Positions 16,792-26,514 of a stretch of 45,556 nt of DNA are shown here, piece by piece. Under the pieces are notes generated by a model that was not told where the DNA came from, searched no databases, and saw nothing but the letters and a program-made list of their open reading frames with translations. The DNA is from Thiotrichales bacterium (lineage in GTDB: Bacteria > Pseudomonadota > Gammaproteobacteria > Beggiatoales > Beggiatoaceae), in the NCBI GenBank assembly GCA_016744475.1, contig JADGEH010000031.1, positions 1 through 45,556 on the forward strand. Direction: 5' to 3'. The translations under genes were made by a program, and so were the position numbers. The first letter of the stretch is position 1. Every line of letters starts with the position of its first letter.

Positions 16792-19740
16792 GTGAAACCA
16801 CATCAACAACTGAAGCGCTTAGCGTTGGCTGGAGGGCTGCTGCTCTTCACCGGCGGTTTTCAAGCTGCTTCCGCCGATGTTTGTAACCCGAATGATGCTG
16901 ATTTTGCCCCTGCTATTTGTGATGCAGGTGGTGATCCTATCGGTGGCGGCGATCCTAATGCTTGTCCTCCTGAAGACCCTAATTGTGCTGGCGGTGATCC
17001 TATCGGTGGCGGTGATCCTAATGCTTGTCCTCCTGAAGACCCTAATTGTGCAGGCGGTGATCCTATCGACGGCGGCGATCCTATAGACGGTGGCGATCCT
17101 AATGCGTGTCCTCCAGAAGACCCCAATTGCGCAGGCGGTGATCCTATCGGTGGCGGCGATCCTAATGCGTGTCCTCCAGAAGACCCCAATTGCGCAGGCG
17201 GTGATCCTATCGGTGGCGGCGATCCTATAGACGGTGGCGATCCTAATGCGTGTCCTCCAGAAGACCCCAATTGCGCAGGCGGTGATCCTATCGGTGGCAG
17301 CGATCCTATAGACGGTGGCGATCCTAATGCGTGTCCTCCAGAAGACCCCAATTGTGCAGGCGGTGATCCTATCGGTGGTGGCGACCCAGTCGATGGTACT
17401 CCTTTGCCCCCTCTCAACACGGGTGGCTGCGTAGCCAATCACAATGATGGTATATTCTGCAACTTCGGTATCCCTATCTGTGTACCTCAAGCAGCCATCA
17501 ACCAACCTGCACGTTGCCTCGATATTCCTGGTATTTGCATTGATGATCCAGCTCACAATAAATTCTGCGATGAGTTTGGTGGGCAAATCTGCTTCCCTGA
17601 TGCAGAAATGGGTATTACCTGTGACAACTGTCAAGAAGACCCTGCTCGTGGCATGTTCTGTTCACCTAATGGCGATCCTATTTGTGAAGAACGTCCTGCT
17701 GAAGGTATTTTCTGTCATGATGTTCCCCCTTCTTGTATTCATGAGCCCAATGAAGGCTTAATGTGTGATGCAAATCATAAACAGCAATATGAAGTGGACT
17801 GCATCCCTGATCTGATTAATGGTGTGAGTTGTGCCGCAGATGGTCAAACGTGTGTCACGGTGCTCAGTCGTGAAGTGTGTCAAAATGATTTCAGCATGGA
17901 TGATTTTGATGAAAATAACTTCCAACCTGAAGAATTACGTTTCATTGATGATGAAGATGAAATGGGACGTTTAGAGCCTGAATTCTTTAAAACCATGAAT
18001 CCTGAAGATTTTGATCAATTTCCTGACGACGCTTATGGCAATATGACCAGCCTGCAGGTTGCTCAACTGGCTCCTGAAGCTTTTGAAGGCTTAGACGGTC
18101 GTGAATTGTTCAACTTTGATCCTAATGTGTTTGATGATTTCAAACCAGAGCAAGTTCAGAAGTTACCTCCTCAGTCATTCTCTGGCTTAACTGCACTGCA
18201 ATTTAATCGTTTTGATGCTAATACATTAAGCTCTATGAATGATGAACAAATTCGCAATGTACCTAAAGACGTTTGGGGTGGTATCAATGAAGATGTTTTC
18301 TTTGGGATGCCCCCTTCAGTGTTTGACGACTTGGATGCAGATGACTGTGAAAACCTACCACCTTCCATTTTTGCTAAATTGGATCAATCGAGCATGGGTC
18401 AGTTAGGCGAGCATTGCTTGATGGGTATGGAAGATGAAGATTTCTTATTATTACCTGAAGATGCGCTGGCAGGTCTGAATACTGTGAATTTGGCAGGCTT
18501 ACCTCCTCGTGTAATCAATGATTTCACTCCAGAGAAATTTAAAAAACTCAATCCTGAGTCTTTGAATCATCTGCGTGATAATCGTCCTTTAGACATGATG
18601 GAAATCATTGCTAACTTGGGTACTGTGAGTGCTGATGGCGTGTCTGCCGACGACATTGATATGGTAAAAGGCTTCTTACCCCCCGGCTTGCAAATGGATC
18701 CCTCCACAGGTGAATTCATGTTTGTTGATGATATTGCCTTTGAAGGTACCTTACCTTTCCCTGAACTCGAAGTGCGTGAAGACGATATGTTTGGTGATTT
18801 AGCCGGTCGTATTACCTTCCATCCGCCTTTTGATATGAATAAAGGCTTTGGTTTAGGCGGTGCAGGTGACTCAGGTGTTAGCTTATTGAAAGAAGCGATG
18901 GATATGGCTTTCCCAGGGTTTAACTTCCGTCAAGACGAAGAAGGCTTTATTGAATTGTTTGGTGAAGGTGACTTTGCAGGCGTTGAGTTTGATTTAGTCG
19001 TGGAAAATGTTAAACAAGCCCCTCCTGGTGCTCAACCTGGCTTGTTAGAAACTGATCCTTTCACTGGCGTATTCCGTCTGACTACCCGCAATGGTGTGCA
19101 GTTTGAGTTAGCGATGGGACCACCTAACATGACTTGTATGGCGAAAGGCTTAGGCGATCACGACATTAATTACACTGATGAAAATGTCATGATCTTTAAA
19201 CCTAAACCCACTACTACTACAGGTCGTCGTGAAGATAATAGCAACTCAACTCCTGTACCTGGTCGATCAGCAGGCAAAGGCAAGCGTCGTCGTGCAGGTC
19301 AAACACCTGGCTTGACTCGTTTCCCAGCGACTCAACCCGGTGAACGTCCTTATGCAGAGTTAGTCTATGCTGATGATGTGGGGATTGATGACTGTGCAGG
19401 TTTTGTACAAACTATTTCTCCTACGGTGCCTAATGGCTCTGAGTTTGTGGAATTGTTAAGTGGTATCTTTGCTAAAGAAGACTTGTATCGCCATGTCAAT
19501 GGTTCAATACGTTTACGCTTTGATGCCAATAACGACGGTGTGAAAGAACTGTATGAAATCGTACCGGGCTTCCCCACTGCGGCTACCACCATCACTCGCG
19601 GTAATGTGGAACAGCATCGTTTAGCACAAAATGCTGATGGAAGCTTCAAACAAGATGGATTAGGACGTTTCCAATACATGTACCCTTATGATGGTGAGTT
19701 AATCACTATTCCTTTAGGTTTGGCTGTTGTAGTGGAGTAA
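16792..19740 (+). CDS. Large exported Cys-rich repeat protein
   Basis: A 982-residue exported protein of unknown function. After a signal peptide (about 1-29, ending ASA) come six copies of NACPPEDPNCAGGDPI separated by GGDPIDG spacers (about 45-205). Next is a Cys-rich zone (about 210-365) with many units of the type GIFC-PICxxxP. A zone of about 20-residue repeats follows (370-615, for example KLPPQSFSGLTALQFNRFD), and then an acidic C-terminal part with no recognised domain. The start is a GTG with AAGGAG seven bases upstream; an upstream ATG lacks such a site and would break the signal peptide. It is translated between the DUF928 and FHA-domain genes and probably forms part of the same surface or export system. 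Structural or adhesive function is inferred. Confidence 0.75.
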   Translation: MKPHQQLKRLALAGGLLLFTGGFQAASADVCNPNDADFAPAICDAGGDPIGGGDPNACPPEDPNCAGGDPIGGGDPNACPPEDPNCAGGDPIDGGDPIDGGDPNACPPEDPNCAGGDPIGGGDPNACPPEDPNCAGGDPIGGGDPIDGGDPNACPPEDPNCAGGDPIGGSDPIDGGDPNACPPEDPNCAGGDPIGGGDPVDGTPLPPLNTGGCVANHNDGIFCNFGIPICVPQAAINQPARCLDIPGICIDDPAHNKFCDEFGGQICFPDAEMGITCDNCQEDPARGMFCSPNGDPICEERPAEGIFCHDVPPSCIHEPNEGLMCDANHKQQYEVDCIPDLINGVSCAADGQTCVTVLSREVCQNDFSMDDFDENNFQPEELRFIDDEDEMGRLEPEFFKTMNPEDFDQFPDDAYGNMTSLQVAQLAPEAFEGLDGRELFNFDPNVFDDFKPEQVQKLPPQSFSGLTALQFNRFDANTLSSMNDEQIRNVPKDVWGGINEDVFFGMPPSVFDDLDADDCENLPPSIFAKLDQSSMGQLGEHCLMGMEDEDFLLLPEDALAGLNTVNLAGLPPRVINDFTPEKFKKLNPESLNHLRDNRPLDMMEIIANLGTVSADGVSADDIDMVKGFLPPGLQMDPSTGEFMFVDDIAFEGTLPFPELEVREDDMFGDLAGRITFHPPFDMNKGFGLGGAGDSGVSLLKEAMDMAFPGFNFRQDEEGFIELFGEGDFAGVEFDLVVENVKQAPPGAQPGLLETDPFTGVFRLTTRNGVQFELAMGPPNMTCMAKGLGDHDINYTDENVMIFKPKPTTTTGRREDNSNSTPVPGRSAGKGKRRRAGQTPGLTRFPATQPGERPYAELVYADDVGIDDCAGFVQTISPTVPNGSEFVELLSGIFAKEDLYRHVNGSIRLRFDANNDGVKELYEIVPGFPTAATTITRGNVEQHRLAQNADGSFKQDGLGRFQYMYPYDGELITIPLGLAVVVE
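16930..17396 (+). repeat. Tandem repeat coding NACPPEDPNCAG units
   Basis: Six units of 63 bases, some extended by 21-base GGDPIDG modules. The first two units use GCT, CCT and CCT codons at the variable places. The last four share GCG, CCA and CCC, pointing to recent local duplication of the later units. Confidence 0.9.
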
Positions 19741-19747
19741 TAACACG

Positions 19748-22183
19748 ATGAAAACAACGCGCTTGATGGTGCCTACTTTTACTGTACTGTTTGGTTTGAA
19801 TATCACATTACAAGCCGCAGTGATAACAGATGGCAGTGTAGGAACTGCAAGTGCGTTGGAAGGCCCTGCGTATCAGATCACTGATACCTTGGGTCATCAA
19901 AGTGGTGGTAATTTATTCCATAGTTTTAATCAGTTTTCTTTAAGTGCTGAAGAAAGTGCTACTTTTTCTGGTGCTGAATCAGTCAATAATATTATTAGCC
20001 GGGTCACAGGGGGTGAGCTATCTCAGATTGATGGCGCACTCAACAGTAGTATTCCCGGTGCAGATGTGTATTTATTTAATCCCGCTGGTATTCATTTTGG
20101 AACAACGTCCACAGTGAATATCAGCGGTTCTTTATATTTGAGTACAGCGCATTATTTAAATTTTACAGACAATACAATATTTTCAACTCAAGAACTCAAT
20201 AGTAGTCTATTCTCTAGTGCATCCCCTCAAGCCTTTGGCTTCTTATCCTCTCCCCAACCACTTCACTTTTCTCCTTTTGAAGTTGTATTCAATAATGGGC
20301 AAACAGTGCATCTGAGTGGTGGCGATTTAACTTTAGATAATACTTACATAGCGGCTCCTGGCGGTCTCATTGATTTACGTAGTGGTGCTTCTTCAGGTGA
20401 ATTTAAGTTAAATGAATTTTCTGATAATGTCTCTCAATATGGGACTCTTCAAATTAGCACTCAAGGTACAACACTTTCCGTACTATCCAATAAAGCGGGC
20501 AGTGTCTATATGAAAGCAAAAACTATTAATCTACAAAACGCTGACATTGATCTTGAGACTACTGATGGTGATGCAGGGAAATTATGGATTCAAACCCATG
20601 ACTTAAATATGGATGGTGCTAATTTCTTTACGATGACGGCGGGAACAGGAACAAGTGCTGATACCGTCATTGAGGCTACAGGCAGTGTTCGTCTGCAAAA
20701 TGAAGCTGATTTTTTATCGGGTTCTTGTTCAGGTTCTACTTGTGTTAATCCAGGGAGCAGTGGTGACAGTGGGATAATAAAAATTGATGCTGAAAATTTA
20801 TACTTAGACACCGGAGGACAAATTAGCAGCAGTACCTTTGGTAATGGAAGAGCTGGTAATATACAGCTAAATATAAATAATGAGTTTAATGCAAATGGTG
20901 TTTATGTTTTTTCCCCAGGAGATGTCAGTATCAGTGGAATATACTCAAATGCTGAAGAGTCAGGAGGAGATGCAGGCGATATTATAATCAATGCAAACAA
21001 TATATCTTTAACAGATAAAGGCACTATCAGTAGTACAAGTTTTAGTTCTGGGAATGCAGGTGAAATAAAAGTAAATACCAATGACTCATTACTTATTAAA
21101 GATGAAGCCTTAATTCAAAATACAGTATCAAACACAGGAAATGGTGGCGATATTCACCTAACAGTGGGAGATACTATTCAACTAAGTAACCCCCAAAACA
21201 AACAAACAAGTTTAACTGTAATTTCAACTCAAGCCTTGAGCGGTAGTGGTCAAGGTGGAAATATTTATATCAAAGCAAATAAGATTGAAGCATTAGATGG
21301 TACACGCATTACCAGCGAAGCTTTCAGTTCAGGCAATGCAGGGAATATAAATATTGAATCAAAGACTATTCATCTCGCAGGTTTTAATGCATTAGGTGAA
21401 ACCACTAAAATAACTTCCTCTAGCCGCTCTAAAAATAAAGAATCAGGTGATTCTGGTACTATTTCTGTTCAAGCCGAAGAACTGAGTTTATTAAATCGTT
21501 CAAGCATTAGCAATTTAACGGATGGTTCAGGTCATGGTGGCAATATCAGCATCCAATCTAATATTCTAAATTTAGGCGAACGTGCCGACATCAATTCAGA
21601 AAGCCGCAGCACAGCGAGCAACGCAGGCAATGCAGGCGAAATCACTTTAGATATTGCTGACAAATTAAACCTTAGCAGTAATGCTCAAATCACCACCGCC
21701 TCAAAACAAGCGGGGGGTGGGCAAATCGTCATCAATAATCAAAACCGAGTGTATTTAAACAATGCCAATATCACCACCAGCGTACAAGTAGGCAGTGGAA
21801 ATGGTGGCGACATCAATATTAAAAACCCTGAATTTGTTGTCTTAAACCACGGTAGCATTGTGGCTCAAGCCGTGGATGGTAATGGCGGCAATATTTTCAT
21901 CCGTTCAGATCAATTCATTTCTAGTACGTTTAGCCTGATTGATGCTTCTTCCCAACGTGGATTAGATGGAGAAGTCATTATTGATTCTCCTGAAAACACG
22001 GTGTTTAATGAATTAGTTGCCTTGCCCAGTGATTTTCTTCAATCTGACCAACTCTCCCGCACTCCCTGCGGTTATCAAGGCAGTCGTCAAAGCCGTTTCT
22101 TGTTGCGTGATCGTGAAGGCATCCCCAATGCCGAAGATGACTGGCTGCCTAGTCATCTTCTCTTAACTCCATTCCAGCATTAA
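19748..22183 (+). CDS. FHA-domain (TpsA-like) beta-helix exoprotein
   Basis: An 811-residue secreted protein. A signal peptide (1-23) leads into the filamentous haemagglutinin N-terminal (TPS) domain (about 24-165), with the typical GGNLFHSFNQFSL, NIISRVTGG and LFNPAGIHFG motifs. The rest (about 170-770) is a right-handed beta-helix with recurring GNAGNI, GDAGDI and GNGGDI turns. The C-terminus, with SRFLLRDREGIPN, resembles the closing segment of cyanobacterial FHA-type proteins. Family members cross the outer membrane through a TpsB barrel (FhaC/ShlB type), but no such gene is in this window. The start lies eight bases after the previous stop, with GGAG inside the end of the upstream gene, so translation is probably coupled. 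Likely an adhesin or matrix protein. Confidence 0.88.
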   Translation: MKTTRLMVPTFTVLFGLNITLQAAVITDGSVGTASALEGPAYQITDTLGHQSGGNLFHSFNQFSLSAEESATFSGAESVNNIISRVTGGELSQIDGALNSSIPGADVYLFNPAGIHFGTTSTVNISGSLYLSTAHYLNFTDNTIFSTQELNSSLFSSASPQAFGFLSSPQPLHFSPFEVVFNNGQTVHLSGGDLTLDNTYIAAPGGLIDLRSGASSGEFKLNEFSDNVSQYGTLQISTQGTTLSVLSNKAGSVYMKAKTINLQNADIDLETTDGDAGKLWIQTHDLNMDGANFFTMTAGTGTSADTVIEATGSVRLQNEADFLSGSCSGSTCVNPGSSGDSGIIKIDAENLYLDTGGQISSSTFGNGRAGNIQLNINNEFNANGVYVFSPGDVSISGIYSNAEESGGDAGDIIINANNISLTDKGTISSTSFSSGNAGEIKVNTNDSLLIKDEALIQNTVSNTGNGGDIHLTVGDTIQLSNPQNKQTSLTVISTQALSGSGQGGNIYIKANKIEALDGTRITSEAFSSGNAGNINIESKTIHLAGFNALGETTKITSSSRSKNKESGDSGTISVQAEELSLLNRSSISNLTDGSGHGGNISIQSNILNLGERADINSESRSTASNAGNAGEITLDIADKLNLSSNAQITTASKQAGGGQIVINNQNRVYLNNANITTSVQVGSGNGGDINIKNPEFVVLNHGSIVAQAVDGNGGNIFIRSDQFISSTFSLIDASSQRGLDGEVIIDSPENTVFNELVALPSDFLQSDQLSRTPCGYQGSRQSRFLLRDREGIPNAEDDWLPSHLLLTPFQH

Positions 22184-22387
22184 TCCCTACAGAATGCTCA
22201 GCTTAAAACACTGAATATTCTGTCTTAAAAGAAAAACTTCTCACTCGAAAAAATAAACACAGCATTTTACTGCGGCTTTCATCTTGTGGTTATTTCCTCA
22301 TCACTGTGTGGTTATTACACCAAACTTACACTACACTGAGCAGCGTTGTGCTTGTTTTTTCTTGTCATATCCCAAAGGAGGTTTCTC

Positions 22388-24772
22388 ATGAATCCACGGT
22401 CAGGCATTGCCAGTCTGGTGCTGGGGGCGCTGCTGTCTATTGGTGCCCATGCCAATGTACCCACCCAGGTGTCCGAAGATGTCGCCAAACAAAAAGGTTG
22501 TTTGAGCTGTCACGAGGGCATTGAAAGCATCCGCGAAGAAAACAGCGCCATGTTGGCGATGCTTCGTGCGATGGGTAATACCCATAATGATCCTGAAGGT
22601 TGCGTCATGTGTCATGGCGGTACCCCACAAGCGCTCACCAAAGAAGAGGCGCATAAGGGCAGTCCTGAAGCTTTAATGAAAGCCAATGGCCCACAAATGT
22701 TTTATCGTGATCCCGGCAGTATGCATATTAATAAAAACACCTGCGGTCAAGCAGGTTGCCACCAAGGTTATTCAGAACGTATGGAAAAGGCTTTGATGAA
22801 TACCGAAGCCGGAAAAATTCAAGGTAATTTACACACTTGGGGGATTCCTGAAGTACAAAATCACAAAGTCCCTTGGGGTAATTACAATGTCAAAGATGAA
22901 GATGGCATGACACCTTCGGTCGGTACGCCAGAATACAAAGAATACATGGCGGCTATGCACAAAGCGCATCCTGACCAATTTCCTACGGAGTTACAACAAG
23001 TCCCTCTACCTTCTGTAGAAGAGATTGAAAAAGACCCCAAATTGGCGGGTTTCACTTATCAACGTCAACAATGTCAACGCTGTCACGTTGCTGTGCGTGG
23101 TCGTGAAAAACGCGGTGATTATCGTGGTATGGGTTGCTCAGCCTGTCATGTGTTGTATGGCAACGAAGGCTATTATGAAGGCAACGATCCCACCATTGAT
23201 AAAACTGAACAAGGCCATTTGCTAAAACACCGCATTCACGGTACGCGCAAAGCAGGCAATGGTATCCCCGTTGAAACCTGCAACTCTTGTCATAATCGCG
23301 GCAAACGCATTGGTGTGACGTATCAAGGTTTGATGGAATTCCCTTATGGCTCGCCTTATGACGAAAAAGGCATGAAACAGCCTAAGTTGCATACCAAACG
23401 CTATCTGTTCATTTCCGATGACTTACATCATCAAACCCAAAGCCGTCCAGAAAATCCTAAAGGCGGCATGTTGTGTCAAGATTGCCATACCACCATTGAC
23501 ATGCACGGTGACGGCAACATTTTCGGCACCACGTTGGCACAAGTAGAAGTTGAATGCCAAGATTGTCACGGTACCCCCGACAGCTATCCTTGGGAACTGC
23601 CGATGGGTTATTCCGAAGAGTTTGAAGGCGAATTGGCGAAAGAAGGTCGAGGCTTAAGCGATAAAGTGTTGGCAGAAACCGCCACCTTTGCCACCGTGTA
23701 TGAAGCCAAAGACGGTTTCTTGAAAACCGCTCGCGGCAATCCTTTCGGCAACGTTGTCAAAGACGGTGAAAAAGTCATGATGCATTCAGCTACAGGTAAT
23801 GATTTTGAAGTGCCATTGCTGAAAACTTTAGCCGTCAACAACACCTGGAAAAGCCCCAATGCGATGGTCGCCATGGATAAAGTCAGCAAGCATAATGACA
23901 GTCTCGAATGCTATGCCTGCCACGCTTCCTGGGTGCCTCAATGTTATGGCTGCCACGTTCAAGTCAACTACGGTAAAGACAAAAATGGCAAACCCTATGA
24001 AGACGTAGACTGGATTTCTTCAGGCAGCGTCGTCACGCCAGATGGTCAAACCGCAGAATCGAGCCTCGGTACACCCGGTATCAAACAACCTGGTAAAGTC
24101 TTTGAAACCCGCTCTTACCTGCGTTGGGAAGAACCCATCTTAGGTATCAATGGTGAAGGTCGCGTGACTCCGCTGATGCCCGGTTGCCAAGTGGTCTACA
24201 CCGTGATTGATCGTGAAGGCAAAACCATCGCCTTAAACCAAATTGAGCAATCCGAAGACGAGCGCGTTGAATTAGGACAAGAACGCACCCCACTGGCGAT
24301 TGATATGGCACCAGTACAACCGCACTCTGCACAACGCAAAGCGCGTACTTGTGAATCTTGCCACAATAATCCTAAAGCGATGGGTTACGGCATCTCCGGC
24401 GGCGTGTTCCAAACTCGCTACACTGAAGACGTGATTGAAGATTTGATTGACCAAAAAACCGGCAAACCGATTCCTAAGAATTATAAAATCCAAATTCCGA
24501 AGATCGAAGCGCTGGATTTCGACTGGTCTACCATCATCAAAGACGAGCAACAAGTACAAACTGTTGGTACACATTGGCCGCTGTCTCGTGCATTACCCAA
24601 AGAAATGCGCGATGCCATGAAACGTACAGGCTTGTGCATGGGCTGTCATCGTGAAATGAGCAATGAAGAGCTGTGGAACAAAGTCGCCACAGAAGGTCAA
24701 CTGAATGACGAGCAACACATTGAGTTGATGAACAACATGCTGAAAGCGTATGCGGATATGATGAAAAAATAA
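22388..24772 (+). CDS. Periplasmic twelve-haem cytochrome c
   Basis: A 794-residue exported multihaem cytochrome with a signal peptide (1-22, ending AHA). Eleven CxxCH sites start near residues 38, 72, 229, 250, 298, 363, 390, 508, 519, 655 and 750. One wider CGQAGCH (CX4CH, residues 119-125) brings the likely total to twelve haems. A haem-free stretch (about 395-505) and an isolated Cys600 are further marks. I do not recognise the family; it lacks the CX15CH site of MccA sulfite reductase, and the size and haem count do not fit octahaem HAO or tetrathionate reductases. The ATG is preceded by AAGGAGG. It ends in a strong terminator and has no linked quinol oxidase or porin gene. A role in periplasmic redox chemistry of sulfur or nitrogen is a guess. 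Confidence 0.85.
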   Translation: MNPRSGIASLVLGALLSIGAHANVPTQVSEDVAKQKGCLSCHEGIESIREENSAMLAMLRAMGNTHNDPEGCVMCHGGTPQALTKEEAHKGSPEALMKANGPQMFYRDPGSMHINKNTCGQAGCHQGYSERMEKALMNTEAGKIQGNLHTWGIPEVQNHKVPWGNYNVKDEDGMTPSVGTPEYKEYMAAMHKAHPDQFPTELQQVPLPSVEEIEKDPKLAGFTYQRQQCQRCHVAVRGREKRGDYRGMGCSACHVLYGNEGYYEGNDPTIDKTEQGHLLKHRIHGTRKAGNGIPVETCNSCHNRGKRIGVTYQGLMEFPYGSPYDEKGMKQPKLHTKRYLFISDDLHHQTQSRPENPKGGMLCQDCHTTIDMHGDGNIFGTTLAQVEVECQDCHGTPDSYPWELPMGYSEEFEGELAKEGRGLSDKVLAETATFATVYEAKDGFLKTARGNPFGNVVKDGEKVMMHSATGNDFEVPLLKTLAVNNTWKSPNAMVAMDKVSKHNDSLECYACHASWVPQCYGCHVQVNYGKDKNGKPYEDVDWISSGSVVTPDGQTAESSLGTPGIKQPGKVFETRSYLRWEEPILGINGEGRVTPLMPGCQVVYTVIDREGKTIALNQIEQSEDERVELGQERTPLAIDMAPVQPHSAQRKARTCESCHNNPKAMGYGISGGVFQTRYTEDVIEDLIDQKTGKPIPKNYKIQIPKIEALDFDWSTIIKDEQQVQTVGTHWPLSRALPKEMRDAMKRTGLCMGCHREMSNEELWNKVATEGQLNDEQHIELMNNMLKAYADMMKK

Positions 24773-24787
24773 TCATTATTTAGATGA

Positions 24788-24896
24788 CTAGTACATCATT
24801 AAGCTTATTTTGAGGGATTTCAGACCTTCCAGGTTTTAAAAACCTGGAAGGTCTTTTAAGCAAAAACCCGTCATTATAAAGTAGACGATGTACTAG
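24788..24896. repeat. Palindromic element with CTAGTACATC ends
   Basis: A 109-base unit bounded by CTAGTACATC and its exact complement GATGTACTAG. Inside is a perfect 16-base hairpin (AGACCTTCCAGGTTTT, 24822-24837, with 24839-24854). It sits between the cytochrome stop and its terminator, so it probably lies within the 3' end of the transcript. Confidence 0.75.
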
Positions 24897-24918
24897 ATTC
24901 ATCTAAGTTCTATTCTTT

Positions 24919-24948
24919 AAGGCTCATGATCTCATGAGCCTTTTTTTT
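24919..24948 (+). terminator. Rho-independent terminator
   Basis: AAGGCTCATGA and its complement TCATGAGCCTT surround a two-base loop and run into eight T. This is a textbook terminator for the cytochrome transcript. On the opposite strand no T-run follows the stem. Confidence 0.9.
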
Positions 24949-24980
24949 GCCTGTCATCAAGCGTTTGATGAACAGGACAA

Positions 24981-26327
24981 TTACAGCAAAAATATCGTAG
25001 CTAAACCTAAAAATGAAAAAAAGCCCACGACATCCGTCACAGTGGTGAGCACAACGCCCCCCGCCAACGCCGGATCAATCGACAGACGCTTCAGCAACAA
25101 AGGAATCAAAGTGCCTGACAAAGCCGCAAACAACAAATTCACCATTAAAGCAGAGGCGATGATGACACCCAGCATCATATTATGAAACCAAACACTCGCC
25201 ACCAAACCTACCACCACCGCCCAGATAGCACCATTAATAAAACCCACCGCCAACTCTTTGCGCATTAACCACATCGTATTGGTATCCATGACTTTACCCA
25301 AAGCCATGCCGCGAATCATCACCGTCAGCGTTTGCGTACCCGCAATACCCCCCATGCTGGCGACAATCGGCATCAATACCGCCAAGGCCACGATTTGCTC
25401 TAGCGTCGCTTCAAACCAACCAATCACCCAAGCTGCCAGAAACGCAGTGGCGAGATTAATCCCCAACCATAAAGCGCGTTGTCTAGCGGTTAAAAAAGTC
25501 GGCGCAAAAATATCGTCATCTTCATCCAAACCCGCACGGCTCATCAAACTATGTTCCGCTTCATCACGAATCACATCGACCACATCATCAATCGTGATAC
25601 GTCCCAATAGATAACCGTCTCCTCTGACCACAGGCGCAGAAATCCAGTCTCGTTGCTCAAACAAATTAGCCACATGATGAGTGCTCATTTCAGGCGGAAT
25701 CGGTTCAACATGAGAAGACATCACATCGGCGACTAACAAATCAGGGGAATGAGTAAGTAAACGGCTCAGAAATAACGCCCCTTGAAAATGATTGTCTCTA
25801 TCAATCACCAACAACATATCGGTTTTATCGGGTAACTCCGTGTGCAAACGCAAATAACGCAACACCGTTTCCAATGTCACATCAGTACGCACCGTCAGCA
25901 CCGAGGTATCCATTAAACCGCCTGCCGTGTCTTGCTGATAAGACAAGACCTTCTCAATGCGTATACGACGTTGCTCATCCATCGCCGCCAACACATCTTC
26001 CGCCTGCTTATCCGGCATATCCTGCAAGACATCAGCCGCATCATCCATATCCAAATTCGCGGTGAGTTCTGCTACGGCTGCGGGAGCCATATCTTGCAAA
26101 AGACTCAAACGCACATCGCCTTCAGCATAGGCCAAGACTTTCTCAAAGCCTTCATCTGCCAGCAAAATAGCCCACACCTGTTCACGCTTATCCGGCGGGA
26201 GCGATTCCAAAAAATCCGCCACATGTCCCGGATGCAGCGTCCCCAAGGCCGTCGTGAGTTGCTGAAGTGCGCTGTCGTCGAGTAATTGGTGTAATTGCGC
26301 CAGGATGTCTTGTTGTAACACGGTCAT
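24981..26327 (-). CDS. mgtE: Magnesium transporter MgtE
   Basis: Inner-membrane magnesium channel of the MgtE family, 448 residues. The cytoplasmic N-domain (1-125) has the HPGHVADFLESLP signature of superhelical MgtE repeats. Two CBS domains (about 130-250) follow, with HVANLFEQRDWISAPVV and LGRITIDDVVDVIRDEAEH. The C-terminal part (280-448) has five membrane helices with PIVASMGGIAGTQ in the pore region and DVVGFFSFLGLA at the end. The CBS and N-domains sense magnesium and close the pore. The ATG at 26327 has GAGG nine bases upstream; the open frame begins five codons earlier with a TTG, which I rejected. It stands alone. Confidence 0.95.
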   Translation of the reverse strand: MTVLQQDILAQLHQLLDDSALQQLTTALGTLHPGHVADFLESLPPDKREQVWAILLADEGFEKVLAYAEGDVRLSLLQDMAPAAVAELTANLDMDDAADVLQDMPDKQAEDVLAAMDEQRRIRIEKVLSYQQDTAGGLMDTSVLTVRTDVTLETVLRYLRLHTELPDKTDMLLVIDRDNHFQGALFLSRLLTHSPDLLVADVMSSHVEPIPPEMSTHHVANLFEQRDWISAPVVRGDGYLLGRITIDDVVDVIRDEAEHSLMSRAGLDEDDDIFAPTFLTARQRALWLGINLATAFLAAWVIGWFEATLEQIVALAVLMPIVASMGGIAGTQTLTVMIRGMALGKVMDTNTMWLMRKELAVGFINGAIWAVVVGLVASVWFHNMMLGVIIASALMVNLLFAALSGTLIPLLLKRLSIDPALAGGVVLTTVTDVVGFFSFLGLATIFLL

Positions 26328-26514
26328 GGCTATTTTCCTCAAAATGCGGGACGGCCTGAAAATTCAGGCGAACCGTGCATAATAACAGTAGTCTTTGCTG
26401 CTTGTGAATGGCAAACAGTGTGTTTTAAAGGCTCTAATTTAAGAGCATTTTGCAAATGATTAGAATCAGTTGAGTGCTGGATAAATACTTTTTTTGCCCT
26501 AAATTTTTAAGTAT

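Noticed and set aside
16819..17634. Two long leftward frames opposite the Cys-rich repeat gene
   Set aside because: They are antisense shadows of the 63-base repeats. The forward frame has signal peptide, Shine-Dalgarno and operon context.
22388..24772. MccA sulfite reductase or octahaem HAO
   Set aside because: There are twelve haem sites, not eight, no CX15CH motif, and the size and layout differ.
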